A stretch of 64,000 bases of DNA from NCBI RefSeq assembly GCF_002934065.1, contig NZ_CP018049.1, positions 4,338,501 through 4,402,500 on the forward strand, read 5' to 3'. The translations under genes were made by a program, and so were the position numbers. Within the stretch, counting starts at the first letter, position 1. The number at the start of each line of letters is the position of its first letter. Source of the stretch: Pseudomonas orientalis. GTDB taxonomy: Bacteria; Pseudomonadota; Gammaproteobacteria; Pseudomonadales; Pseudomonadaceae. Of this stretch, positions 25,471 through 34,696 are shown in pieces. The notes beneath the pieces are model-generated. The model searched no databases and was not told the DNA's origin. It saw only the letters and a program-made list of their open reading frames with translations.

Positions 25471-25944
25471 CTATTCCTTTCCGATGCTTAGCTCAAAGTT
25501 ATAGTCGCCTAATGTGCCCGACATGCCGCCCCCGTATCGCCGTCGGTCACTGGCCACCAATGTCTTCTTTGCTTCAATCTGCTGCTGCAATTCGTAGAAG
25601 GCGATGTCGAGCAGTCTTCTTAAATCCTGAGCGTTGCATGCAGATATCTTAAGCTCCACCTTGTAGTCGGTTTGCAAAGGAGGCGGTATCTCTCCGGCAG
25701 TAGCGACTTCAGAAGCCGATTCTGCGGTTCGGATTATTTCGGACCGGCTGAGAATCTCTGCGTGCTCATCGTCCATGAGATCAAGCACCCTCGACAATTC
25801 AAGAGTCTGCTCAGGGTGCGATTGAATACGGTCCTTGATTTCCAAGCGCCGCATCTGCCACTCCCGCAATTTTTCGCGAGTGAGGTCATCGACTTGTTCC
25901 ACGTGTGCTATCTCCAAATGCAAGGCAATAGAGTATGCCGCCAT
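25471..25944 (-). CDS. 157-residue protein of unknown function, first gene of the helicase operon
   Basis: N-terminal half is charged and helical, coiled-coil-like (EKLREWQMRRLEIKDRI, LELSRVLDLMDDEHAEILS); the second half has an alternating beta pattern (YKVELKISACN, a helix, and DYNFELSIGKE). No signal peptide or catalytic motif was seen. Not recognised. It lies just downstream (on the minus strand) of ffs, whose position may have served as the insertion point of this gene group. Confidence 0.65.
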   Translation of the reverse strand: MAAYSIALHLEIAHVEQVDDLTREKLREWQMRRLEIKDRIQSHPEQTLELSRVLDLMDDEHAEILSRSEIIRTAESASEVATAGEIPPPLQTDYKVELKISACNAQDLRRLLDIAFYELQQQIEAKKTLVASDRRRYGGGMSGTLGDYNFELSIGKE

Positions 25945-26023
25945 GGACTGCTAGATGGCAGACGGCTTTAAAGCATTTTTTGGATTTGACTGTGAGAAGG
26001 GAGCTCAGGGGGAGCGTTATGGA

Positions 26024-26133
26024 GGCAACCCCACCAGCCACACCCCGGCACACAATGTTCCCGCTGTGGCTGCTGCCTTCCGGCTCTGACCAGGTTCACG
26101 GGTAATCGTTGCGGGGGGACCGATGGGGTCACC
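26024..26133 (-). ncRNA. ffs: signal recognition particle 4.5S RNA
   Basis: The minus strand reads through the diagnostic apical domain of bacterial SRP RNA: CCTGGTCAGAGCCGGAAGGC, AGCAGCCACAGCGGGA and GTGCCGGGGTGTGGCTGGTG. The ends GGTGACCCC... and ...GGGGTTGCC pair into a long hairpin of about 110 nt. It includes the GGAA tetraloop and the symmetric and asymmetric loops that bind Ffh. Exact ends are estimated from the pairing. In P. aeruginosa ffs lies close to dnaX; here about 9 kb separate them. Confidence 0.95.
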
Positions 26134-26259
26134 ATAACGACGCTGGCCTCTCGGCAAGCGGGGCCATTGTACCGATCTGATCGGAAGTTACAACCGTAAA
26201 AAATGAGAAGCTTCAAGTACTTGCCATGGCCTTCAACGATGACGCTCTCCCAGCCACTC

Positions 26260-26359
26260 TGTAGGAGCGAGCTTGCTCGCGAAAAACGTCAACGATAACG
26301 CGTGCTTTCTGAATGAACGCGGTGCCTGTGAATTTTTCGCGAGCAAGCTCGCTCCTACA
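26260..26359. repeat. 100-bp REP doublet (REPIN-like), copy 2
   Basis: Same arms and almost the same spacer as the copy at 18969, in the same orientation, with a handful of substitutions. A half of another REP class (CCCCTCCCACATT) follows on the right, but the left half is missing. Confidence 0.9.
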
Positions 26360-26395
26360 GACTGGCATTGGGGCTTGACCCCTCCCACATTTTCA

Positions 26396-27562
26396 TCATT
26401 GTGCCTGCAGGACCTCATCGGCCCTGCCGCCCTCTTCCTGGATGACCAGGTGGATAAAGTGCAACTTGGCTATTACCGCTGGCGGCAGCACGAAGGGGTA
26501 GAAATCCGGCTGGCCCATGGCGCGGGACAGTTCGTTGAGCATGCCGGCCAGTTCGATCCAGGCGTTGACGAAGGAGAGGAATGCCGCACCACCAGGGTGT
26601 TCGGGGTCGTACAGGGTGGTCAGGGGAAACGGCTGGTAATCCAGATCCATCTCCCGAGCGCTCATGCCAAACCCCAGGGCGGTGTCCACCGCGTCCATCA
26701 TGTGCAGGTAGTGCGCCCAGGTCTCGGCCCAATCTTCCCAGGGGTGCATGGTCGCGTAGGCGCTGACGCAGGTTTGCTGCCAGTCCGGGCGTGGGCCGTT
26801 CTGGTAGTGCTGATCGAGCGCGTCGGCGTAACTGGCGCGTTCGTCGCCGAACAGATTGCGAAACGGCTCGAGCCAGTGGCTGTTGGCAATCAGGCGGTCC
26901 CAGTAATAGTGGCCGACCTCATGGCGGAAGTGACCGAGCAAGGTGCGATAGGGCTCGTGCATCTGTACGCGAATCTTTTCACGATGGGCGTCGTCGGCTT
27001 CCTTGATGTCGAGGGTGATCAGGCCGTTGGCGTGACCGGTCGTGGGCGCATTGCCCTGCAGGTCGATGCCGACGAAGTCGAACGCCAGGCCGGTGTCTTC
27101 GTTGACGCTTTTGGGCACCACCTGCAGGCCCAGGCTGATCAGTTGGGCCACCAGTCGACGCTTGGCGGTTTCCACCTTGCGCCAGCGCTCGGGATTTTCC
27201 GCGATGGACAAGTCCGGGATGGTGCGGTTCAGGCTGCACGCTACGCACAGGGCCGAGGTGCTGTGCGCCGGAATCAGCCAGTTGCAGGCCGCCGGGGTCT
27301 GGAGGTTGGCGCAGCGGCGAAAGGCGCCGGCGTCGAGGTCGGCGTCCAGCAGCCAGGTGTCAGCCACCGGACCTGGTTGCAGTGAAGACAAGCGGCTTTG
27401 CTGCGGGTGATAGCCCAGCAGCGCCGAGCAGGCCAGGCACTGGCTGTTGCGAAAGAACAAGGACTGGCCGCAGCGGCATTGCCATACCTTGCTGTTACGC
27501 GAGGATCCGGCCATGAACGGTGCGGCGATGCGCGTGCTGAGTTGCTCGAAGTAGCGAAACAT
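26396..27562 (-). CDS. putative zinc-binding metallopeptidase (Peptidase_Mx-type)
   Basis: 388 residues. An N-terminal zinc ribbon (CRCG ... CLAC, about residues 29-45) precedes a catalytic region with the HExxH motif HEVGHYYWDRL (about 217). The rest matches the conserved family known as putative zinc-binding peptidase, often near ligA in Pseudomonas. No signal peptide. Substrate unknown. Confidence 0.85.
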   Translation of the reverse strand: MFRYFEQLSTRIAAPFMAGSSRNSKVWQCRCGQSLFFRNSQCLACSALLGYHPQQSRLSSLQPGPVADTWLLDADLDAGAFRRCANLQTPAACNWLIPAHSTSALCVACSLNRTIPDLSIAENPERWRKVETAKRRLVAQLISLGLQVVPKSVNEDTGLAFDFVGIDLQGNAPTTGHANGLITLDIKEADDAHREKIRVQMHEPYRTLLGHFRHEVGHYYWDRLIANSHWLEPFRNLFGDERASYADALDQHYQNGPRPDWQQTCVSAYATMHPWEDWAETWAHYLHMMDAVDTALGFGMSAREMDLDYQPFPLTTLYDPEHPGGAAFLSFVNAWIELAGMLNELSRAMGQPDFYPFVLPPAVIAKLHFIHLVIQEEGGRADEVLQAQ

Positions 27563-27609
27563 GGCGATCTCTCCCAGGGGTGACTGAGACTAGATCATTT
27601 CCCTCGCAG

Positions 27610-27638
27610 GATCGTTCCCACGCAGCGTGGGAACGATC
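27610..27638. repeat. minimal GATCGTTCCC palindrome
   Basis: A 29-base palindrome with arms GATCGTTCCCACGC and GCGTGGGAACGATC, equal to the outer ends of the repeats at 14325 and 52089 with the interior removed. It sits one base beyond the ligA stop codon and could serve as a 3' hairpin for that transcript. Confidence 0.85.
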
Positions 27639-27639
27639 A

Positions 27640-29997
27640 TCAGACGGAGATGTTGTGCTTGGCGAGGAAAGCGACGAACGCCTCTTCGTCGAGCACTGTG
27701 AGCCCCAGTTCGCTGGCCTTGGCCAATTTGGAACCGGCGCCCGGCCCGGCCACTACGCAGTGGGTCTTGGCCGAAACGGAACCGGCCACCTTGGCGCCCA
27801 GGCTTTCGAGCTTGTCCTTGGCCACGTCGCGGCTCATCAACTCCAGGGAGCCGGTGAGCACCCAGGTGTGGCCGGCTTCCGGCAGGCCTTCGACGACCTT
27901 TTTCTCGCTCTGCCAGTGCATGCCGAAGTCCTTGAGCTGCTGCTCGATGGCCAGGGCGCGGCTGGCGTTGTCTTCGCTATCAAAAAAGTCGCGCACGGCC
28001 TTGGCCTGCTTCTCGGGCAGGGCCTGGCGCATGTCCAGCCAGTCGGCCTTGATCACGCCTTCGAGGCTGCCGAACTTGTCCGCCAGTTTCTGCGCCGCGC
28101 CCGGCCCCACGGAGGGCACGTGCAGCTTGTCGAGCAGGCCGCCCAGGGTGGTGCTGGCGGCGAACTCGGCGCTCAGGTCGCCCTGCTCCTGCACTTGCAG
28201 GGCGCATTCATCGGGCGACAGCAGCGCGCCAATCACCTCCTGGTTATGGCTGTCTTCAAAGAAGCTGTGGATTTCGTGCGCCACTTCCAGGCCCACGTCC
28301 GGCAAGTACGTCAGCACTTCCGGCAAGGCCTTCTGCACCCGCTCCAGGGACGCCAGGGAGCGCGCCAGCACCTTGGCGGTCTCCTCGCCCACATCGGGAA
28401 TGCCCAGGGCGTAGATAAACCGCGCCAGGGTCGGCGTCTTGCTGTTTTCGATGGCGGCGATCAGCTTTTTGCTGGAAATATCGGCAAAGCCTTCCAGGTC
28501 GATGATCTGCTCATACTTGAGTTTGTAGAGGTCGGCCGGCGAGCCGATCAGTTTTTCATCCACCAGTTGTTCGATGGTCTTGTCGCCCAGGCCGTCGATG
28601 TCCATGGCGCGGCGCGAGACGAAATGAATGATCGCCTGCTTGAGCTGCGCGCCACAGGCCAGCCGCCCGACGCAGCGGTACACCGCGCCCTCGCTGACGG
28701 TTTCCTTGCCCTTGCTGCGCTTGACCAGTTGCGTGCGTTCCACGTGGGAACCGCACACCGGGCAACTTTTGGGGATCTGCACCGCACGCGCGTGTTCCGG
28801 ACGACGCTCGGTAACCACCGAGACCACCTGCGGGATCACATCCCCGGCGCGGCGGATGATCACCGTGTCGCCGATCATCAGGCCCAGGCGCGCCACTTCG
28901 TCCATGTTGTGCAGGGTGGCGTTGGACACGGTCACGCCGGCGACCTTGACCGGTTTCAACCGCGCCACGGGCGTGACGGCGCCGGTACGGCCGACCTGGA
29001 ATTCCACGTCGAGCAACTCGGTCAGTTCTTCCATGGCAGGGAATTTATGCGCAATGGCCCAGCGCGGCTCGCGGGCGCGGAAGCCCAGTTCCCGCTGGGC
29101 GGCAATACTGTTGACCTTGAACACCACACCGTCGATCTCGTACGACAGGCTGTTGCGCCGCTCGCCGATGTCGCGGTAGTAGTCCAGGCATTCCTGGATG
29201 CCCTTGGCCAGTTTCAGTTCATGACTGATCGGCATGCCCCACTTCTGCAACTGCTTGAGGTTGCCGATATGGGTGTCACTGATATCCGCCGTCACTTGGC
29301 CGATGCCATAGCAGCAGAATTCCAGCGGGCGGCTGGCGGTGATCTTCGAATCCAGCTGGCGCAGGCTGCCGGCCGCTGCATTGCGCGGGTTGGCGAAGGT
29401 CTTGCCGCCGACTTCCAGTTGCGAAGCGTTCAGGCGCTCGAAACCGGCCTTGGACATGAACACTTCACCGCGCACTTCCAGGGTGGCCGGCCAGCCGCTG
29501 CCGTGCAGCTTCAACGGGATGTTGCGCACGGTGCGCACATTGACGCTGATGTCTTCGCCGGTGGTCCCGTCGCCACGAGTGGCGCCGCGCACCAGTTCGC
29601 CATCCTGATACAACAGGCTGACCGCCAGGCCATCCAGCTTTGGCTCGCAACTGTATTCGACACTGGCGAACAAGTCCCCGGCCGGCAGATCCAGGCCCTC
29701 GGTCACCCGGCGATCGAATTCCAGCATGGTCGCTTCATCGAAGGCGTTACCGAGGCTGAGCATCGGGATTTCATGCCTGACTTGAGTAAACGCCGACAAC
29801 GCCGCGCTGCCGACCCGCTGTGTCGGCGAATCACGCGTCACCAGCTCCGGATGTTCGGCTTCCAGGGCTTTGAGCTCACGGAACAAGCGGTCGTACTCAA
29901 CGTCCGGAATGCTCGGCTCGTCGAGGACGTGGTAACGGTAATTGTGCTGATCCAGTTCAGCGCGCAGTTCGAGGATGCGGGTATGGGCGGCGGTCAT
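27640..29997 (-). CDS. ligA: NAD-dependent DNA ligase LigA
   Basis: 785 residues, slightly long for the family (about 670 in E. coli) as usual in Pseudomonas. It has the N-terminal Ia domain, the adenylation site EPKLDG (Lys120), NTase motifs (RGDGTTGEDIS, VRGEVFM), an OB fold, the Cys4 zinc finger (CPVC ... CVGRLAC), helix-hairpin-helix repeats and a C-terminal BRCT domain (LTGSLELMSRDVAKDKLESLG). It seals nicks during replication. Transcribed after zipA, from which a terminator separates it. Confidence 0.96.
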   Translation of the reverse strand: MTAAHTRILELRAELDQHNYRYHVLDEPSIPDVEYDRLFRELKALEAEHPELVTRDSPTQRVGSAALSAFTQVRHEIPMLSLGNAFDEATMLEFDRRVTEGLDLPAGDLFASVEYSCEPKLDGLAVSLLYQDGELVRGATRGDGTTGEDISVNVRTVRNIPLKLHGSGWPATLEVRGEVFMSKAGFERLNASQLEVGGKTFANPRNAAAGSLRQLDSKITASRPLEFCCYGIGQVTADISDTHIGNLKQLQKWGMPISHELKLAKGIQECLDYYRDIGERRNSLSYEIDGVVFKVNSIAAQRELGFRAREPRWAIAHKFPAMEELTELLDVEFQVGRTGAVTPVARLKPVKVAGVTVSNATLHNMDEVARLGLMIGDTVIIRRAGDVIPQVVSVVTERRPEHARAVQIPKSCPVCGSHVERTQLVKRSKGKETVSEGAVYRCVGRLACGAQLKQAIIHFVSRRAMDIDGLGDKTIEQLVDEKLIGSPADLYKLKYEQIIDLEGFADISSKKLIAAIENSKTPTLARFIYALGIPDVGEETAKVLARSLASLERVQKALPEVLTYLPDVGLEVAHEIHSFFEDSHNQEVIGALLSPDECALQVQEQGDLSAEFAASTTLGGLLDKLHVPSVGPGAAQKLADKFGSLEGVIKADWLDMRQALPEKQAKAVRDFFDSEDNASRALAIEQQLKDFGMHWQSEKKVVEGLPEAGHTWVLTGSLELMSRDVAKDKLESLGAKVAGSVSAKTHCVVAGPGAGSKLAKASELGLTVLDEEAFVAFLAKHNISV

Positions 29998-30008
29998 GGT
30001 GTTCTCTC

Positions 30009-30040
30009 AAAAAGCAAAAGAGCAGCCGAAGCTGCTCAAA
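30009..30040 (-). terminator. UUCG-loop terminator between zipA and ligA
   Basis: On the minus strand GAGCAGC-TTCG-GCTGCTC is followed by TTTTGCTTTTT. The very stable 7-bp stem and UUCG tetraloop lie about 45 bases after the zipA stop and just before the ligA start, so ligA probably has its own promoter or depends on read-through. Confidence 0.85.
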
Positions 30041-30083
30041 TGGTAGTGCGCTTATTCTATCCGACAACGCCGAGGCGTAATCC

Positions 30084-30947
30084 TCAGCGTTTTTGTGTCA
30101 GGGCGCGACGCTCGAACTCGACGATGCGCTGACGATAATGCTCGATGGTCTGGGCGGTGAGGACGCTGCGTTGATCGTCCTTGAGCTCGCCGTTGAGTTC
30201 CTGGGACAGCTTGCGGGCCGCAGCCACCATCACGTCGAACGCTTGCTTGGGGTGACGCGGGCCGGGCAGGCCGAGGAAGAAACTGACCGCCGGGGTGCTG
30301 AACAGGTCGATGTCGTCCAGATCGAAGGTGCCGGGCTTGACCGCGTTGGCCATGGAGAACAGCACTTCGCCGTTGCCGGCCATGCTTTCGTGACGGTGGA
30401 AAATATCCATCTCGCCAAAGCGCAGGCCGCTCTCAAGGATGTTCTGCAACAGGGCCGGGCCTTTGAAGCCACCGGCATCGCGGCAGATCACACTGATTAC
30501 CAGCACTTCTTCGGCGGCCGGCTGATCGTTGACCGATTGGCGCGATGGGGCCTTGCCGCCGTTTTCATCCGGGAAATCATCATCGCGGCTGCTGAAGCTC
30601 GGGCCTTCGTCGACGTCCAGGTTCAGGTCGCCCTGATGCGGCTCGGCCACGCCCGCACTGCCGCGCTTGCCACGCTTGGACGAAGGCTCGCGGGCCTCAC
30701 GCACCGGCGCGCTCATCGACGGCAAGTCGTGCTCGTCCAGCTGCGGTTCCTTGTGGGTATCCAGCACACGGGGCGGCCCCAGCAGCTCGGCGCTGCCGTC
30801 GTCGTCAGGTAAGTTGGACAGGTTTCGGTCCAGGCGAAATTTAAGCTTGCCCTTGCCACCGCGCATGCGGCGCCAGCCATCAAAAAGAATACCGGCAATG
30901 ACAATGATGCCGATGACGATCAGCCACTCGCGCAGACCGATTTCCAT
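30084..30947 (-). CDS. zipA: cell division protein ZipA
   Basis: 287 residues. An N-terminal membrane anchor (MEIGLREWLIVIGIIVIAGI) is followed by a basic then acidic flexible linker (about 30-145) and the C-terminal FtsZ-binding ZipA domain (EEVLVISVICRDAGGFKGPA ...). It tethers the Z ring to the membrane. I start at MEIGLREW, ignoring 19 upstream codons. Order smc-zipA-ligA is conserved in Pseudomonas. Confidence 0.94.
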   Translation of the reverse strand: MEIGLREWLIVIGIIVIAGILFDGWRRMRGGKGKLKFRLDRNLSNLPDDDGSAELLGPPRVLDTHKEPQLDEHDLPSMSAPVREAREPSSKRGKRGSAGVAEPHQGDLNLDVDEGPSFSSRDDDFPDENGGKAPSRQSVNDQPAAEEVLVISVICRDAGGFKGPALLQNILESGLRFGEMDIFHRHESMAGNGEVLFSMANAVKPGTFDLDDIDLFSTPAVSFFLGLPGPRHPKQAFDVMVAAARKLSQELNGELKDDQRSVLTAQTIEHYRQRIVEFERRALTQKR

Positions 30948-31205
30948 GTAATCCCGTGCCTCTAATAAAAAATGCTGAAAAATAAGGGGTTTAGCACCGT
31001 GCAAACCGCTTTAAAACGTGGCGCCAACTCTATGTTCTGACTGACGTTTTGCCCACGCATACGAAAAATTGACATTAAACTAGCACGACCAAAGATAACT
31101 TTACACCGTCTGTCAAAATGCCTTGAGCAAATATGTCCATTTGCCACTTTTCCCAGACTGGTAAACCATCCTACAGCGTGCTGTAAAATTCCTTCCTGAC
31201 AGACC

Positions 31206-34200
31206 TCAGGATTCCACCATCGCCATCGCTTCTTCCACATCGACGGCGACCAAACGCGAACAGCCCGGCTCATGCATCGTCACGCCCATCAATTGATCGG
31301 CCATTTCCATGGCGATCTTGTTGTGGGTGATATAGATGAACTGCACCGTCTGGGACATCTCCTTGACCAGCCGAGCGTAGCGTCCAACGTTAGCGTCATC
31401 CAGCGGTGCATCGACCTCGTCGAGCATGCAGAACGGCGCCGGGTTCAGCTTGAAGATGGCAAATACCAGGGCCAGGGCCGTCAGGGCCTTTTCGCCGCCG
31501 GACAACAAATGGATGGTGCTGTTCTTCTTGCCCGGTGGCCGCGCCATGATCGTTACCCCTGTATCGAGTAGATCTTCGCCCGTCAGTTCCAAGTAGGCAC
31601 TGCCACCACCGAAAACTTTTGGGAATAACGCCTGTAAACCGCCATTAATCTGATCAAAGGTATCCTTGAAGCGGTTGCGGGTTTCCTTGTCGATCTTGCG
31701 GATCACGTTTTCCAGGGTGTCCAGCGCTTCGACCAGGTCGGCGTTCTGGGCATCCAGATAACGTTTGCGCTCGGACTGCTGCTGGTACTCATCGATGGCC
31801 GCGAGGTTGATCGCGCCCAGTCGCTGGATACGCGCGGCAATGCGCTCAAGTTCTTCTTCGGCGTCTTTTTCGTTGGCCTGGGCGGTCAGCGTGTTGAGTA
31901 CGCCGTGCAGGTCGTAGCCGTCTTCGAGCAACTGGTCCTGCAAAGTCTTGCGACGCACGGTCAAGGCTTGCCACTCCATGCGCTGTTGTTCGAGCTGTCC
32001 GCGAATCAGCTGGGATTGCTGTTCGGCCGTGGTGCGGCGCTTTTCAGCCTCGCGCAGTTCGCGGTCGGCGTCCTCCAGGGCGATCTGCGCGGTCTTGAGT
32101 TCTTCGTCGACGCTCATGCGCTTGTCGAGCAACTCTTCAAGCTTGAGGCGCAGTTCTTCCAGCGGCGCTTCGCCCTCCTCCAGGTTGAGGCTCAGTTGCT
32201 CGCGCTTTTCGGAGAGGCGTTCCGATTGCATCTCCAGGCGTTCAAGGGCCTGGGCCGTGGACGTGTGCTGGGCGCGCAGCGAGCCGAGGCGCACCGCCAG
32301 TTGGTGCGCGTGGTCCTTGTGCTGGCGGGCTTCCTGGCGCACGCGGTCGAGGCGTTCGCGCAGGCTGTCGCGCTGGGCCAGCAGCAGTTCGCGCTGCTCG
32401 GTGTCCAGGGCCATGCTGTCGAGGGCTTCCTGCAACAGCAGGCGCGCTTCGCCGATCTGTTCGTGCTCCAGGGCACGCTGCTCGCCCATTTCGGCGACTT
32501 CTTCGTCAAGGCGGGTGCGGCGCAGGGTCAGTTGCTCGACCTTGGCTTTGCTCGCCGACAGTTGCGCTTTCAATTCGCCTTGCTGGCGCGCCTCGTCCTG
32601 CAACAGGCGGCGCAGATGCTCGCGGCCGGTCTCTTGCTGGCGCTGGGTGGCGCGCAGGGTTTGCAGTTCGCTTTCCAGGCTTTCCAGGGTGGCCTCGCGC
32701 TCTTCACGCTCGGCGCTCAGGTTGACGATTTCCTGGCCACGGGCCAATACGCCGCTTTCGGCCTCACTGGCACGGCGCACGCGCAGGAAGTGGCGGCCGA
32801 CCCAATAGCCGTCGCGACTGATCAAGCTCTCGCCGGCCGCTAGCTGGCCGCGTTGGGCCAGGGCCTGCTCCAGTGATTCGACCGGTTTGACCTGGCCCAG
32901 CCACGGCGACAGGTCAATCGCCGCCTCGACCTTGTCCAGCAGGCTGCCCGGCACGCGCGTGCCATCGGCTGCGGGACTGAGCAGGCGCAGGTCGCCCTGG
33001 GTGAAACCGGCCAGGTCGAAGCCGCCGAAATCATCCACCAGCACCGCTTGCAGATCGGCGCCCAGCACGGTTTCCACCGCCAGCTCCCAACCGGCCTCGA
33101 CCTTCAAGCCTTCGGCCAGGCGCGGGCGCTCGGCCAGGTGCTGGTCGCGCAGCCATTCGGCGGTGCCGGTGCCGGGGTCCAGCGCGGCTTGCTGCAAGGC
33201 TTCCAATGAAGCCAGCCGCCCGTTGAGGCGCTGCAGATCGCCCTGGGCCTGTTGCTGCGCCTGGGTCGCGGTGTGCAATTGCTGGCGCAATTGCTCGAGG
33301 CGTTCCACTTGCTGCGTTTCGCTGGCCTCGAGCTCTTCGAGGGTCATTTCGCTTTCGGCCAGTTGCTCGCTCAACTGCATGATCGCCGCATCTTCCGGGT
33401 CGGCGGCGAGCAACACGCGCTCTTCCTGCAGGCGGCGCTGACGTTCAGCCAGGCGCTCCATGCTGGTTTCCAGTTGCTGGATACGCGACTGCTGCACCTC
33501 GGCCTGGCGACGCGGTTCGGCGGATTTGAGGTTGAACGTGTCCCACTGCTCCTGCCAGCCGTGCATGCCGGTTTCGGCTTCTTCCAGGGCGGCGGCGGCT
33601 TCTTCGGCGGCGGCGCTGGTGATTTCCTGCTCGGGGGTGAGCATGTCCAGCTCTTCGCCCAGGGTCAGCAGCAAGGTACGGTCGTGGCCCAGGTGCGACT
33701 CGGTCTCCAGGCGTGCGCGTTCGGCTTCCTTCAGATCGTCCTGCAACTGGCGCAGGCGTTGCTGGCCGTGCTGGATGCTCTGTTCGACCCGAGCAATATC
33801 ACCGCCCACCGAATAGAAGCGGCCCTGCACCAGATTGAAGCGTTCGGACAGTTCATGGTGCCCGTCCCGCAGGCGTTCGATGCTGGCGTCGGCGTTGCGC
33901 TGCTCGGCCACCAGCGCTTCAAAGCTGACTTCCTGGGTGCCGATGATCGCTTCGCGCTGGCCGACCTGGTCGTTCAGCGCCTGCCAGCGCAGGGCCGACA
34001 GTTGTGCCTTGAGCTGGCGCTCTTCGGCCTTGTATTCCTGATACTTCTCGGCCGCCTGCGCCTGGCGGTGCAGGCGCTCCAACTGGCGCTCCAGCTCTTC
34101 GCGCAGGTCGGTCAGGCGGGCGAGGTTTTCATGGGTGCGGCGGATGCGGTTTTCGGTCTCGCGGCGGCGCTCCTTGTATTTGGAGATGCCGGCCGCTTCC

Positions 34201-34694
34201 TCGATAAAGTTGCGCAGGTCTTCGGGCTTGGCTTCGATCAGCTTGGAGATCATGCCCTGCTCGATGATCGAGTAACTGCGCGGGCCCAGGCCTGTGCCGA
34301 GGAAGATATCGGTGATGTCGCGTCGACGGCATTTGGTGCCGTTGAGGAAATAACTGTTCTGGCTGTCGCGCGTGACTTTACGGCGAATGGAGATTTCCGC
34401 GTAGGCCGCGTACTCGCCGACCAGGGTGCCGTCGGAGTTGTCGAACACCAGTTCGATGCTGGCCTGGCTCACCGGTTTGCGGCTGGTGGAGCCGTTGAAG
34501 ATGACGTCGGTCATCGACTCGCCGCGCAGGTTTTTCGCCGAACTCTCGCCCATCACCCAGCGCACGGCGTCGATGATATTCGACTTGCCGCAGCCATTGG
34601 GCCCGACCACCGCCGCCATGTTACTGGGGAAGTTCACCGTGGTCGGGTCGACGAAGGATTTGAACCCCGCCAGTTTGATGCACTTGAGCCGCAC
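31206..34694 (-). CDS. smc: chromosome segregation protein SMC
   Basis: 1162 residues. Walker A VGPNGCGKSNIIDAVRWV at the N-terminus, a long coiled coil (about 170-500), a hinge (about 510-640, WELAVETVLGADLQAVLV), the returning coiled coil (about 660-1000) and the C-terminal signature LSGGEKALTALAL with Walker B CMLDEVDAPLDD. It organises chromosome arms as a dimer with ScpA/ScpB. It starts with GTG two bases after the stop of the GntR gene, so the two may be co-transcribed. The 258-base gap to zipA is A/T-rich with no obvious gene. Confidence 0.96.
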   Translation of the reverse strand: MRLKCIKLAGFKSFVDPTTVNFPSNMAAVVGPNGCGKSNIIDAVRWVMGESSAKNLRGESMTDVIFNGSTSRKPVSQASIELVFDNSDGTLVGEYAAYAEISIRRKVTRDSQNSYFLNGTKCRRRDITDIFLGTGLGPRSYSIIEQGMISKLIEAKPEDLRNFIEEAAGISKYKERRRETENRIRRTHENLARLTDLREELERQLERLHRQAQAAEKYQEYKAEERQLKAQLSALRWQALNDQVGQREAIIGTQEVSFEALVAEQRNADASIERLRDGHHELSERFNLVQGRFYSVGGDIARVEQSIQHGQQRLRQLQDDLKEAERARLETESHLGHDRTLLLTLGEELDMLTPEQEITSAAAEEAAAALEEAETGMHGWQEQWDTFNLKSAEPRRQAEVQQSRIQQLETSMERLAERQRRLQEERVLLAADPEDAAIMQLSEQLAESEMTLEELEASETQQVERLEQLRQQLHTATQAQQQAQGDLQRLNGRLASLEALQQAALDPGTGTAEWLRDQHLAERPRLAEGLKVEAGWELAVETVLGADLQAVLVDDFGGFDLAGFTQGDLRLLSPAADGTRVPGSLLDKVEAAIDLSPWLGQVKPVESLEQALAQRGQLAAGESLISRDGYWVGRHFLRVRRASEAESGVLARGQEIVNLSAEREEREATLESLESELQTLRATQRQQETGREHLRRLLQDEARQQGELKAQLSASKAKVEQLTLRRTRLDEEVAEMGEQRALEHEQIGEARLLLQEALDSMALDTEQRELLLAQRDSLRERLDRVRQEARQHKDHAHQLAVRLGSLRAQHTSTAQALERLEMQSERLSEKREQLSLNLEEGEAPLEELRLKLEELLDKRMSVDEELKTAQIALEDADRELREAEKRRTTAEQQSQLIRGQLEQQRMEWQALTVRRKTLQDQLLEDGYDLHGVLNTLTAQANEKDAEEELERIAARIQRLGAINLAAIDEYQQQSERKRYLDAQNADLVEALDTLENVIRKIDKETRNRFKDTFDQINGGLQALFPKVFGGGSAYLELTGEDLLDTGVTIMARPPGKKNSTIHLLSGGEKALTALALVFAIFKLNPAPFCMLDEVDAPLDDANVGRYARLVKEMSQTVQFIYITHNKIAMEMADQLMGVTMHEPGCSRLVAVDVEEAMAMVES

Positions 34695-34696
34695 GT

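Noticed and set aside
25968..26216. 82-codon open frame on the minus strand
   Set aside because: It reads through the ffs RNA gene, which explains the sequence conservation better.
27580..30132. 850-codon open frame on the plus strand
   Set aside because: It is antisense to ligA over its whole length; composition (His, Gln, Ala, Val-rich, no motif) is that of a high-GC shadow frame.
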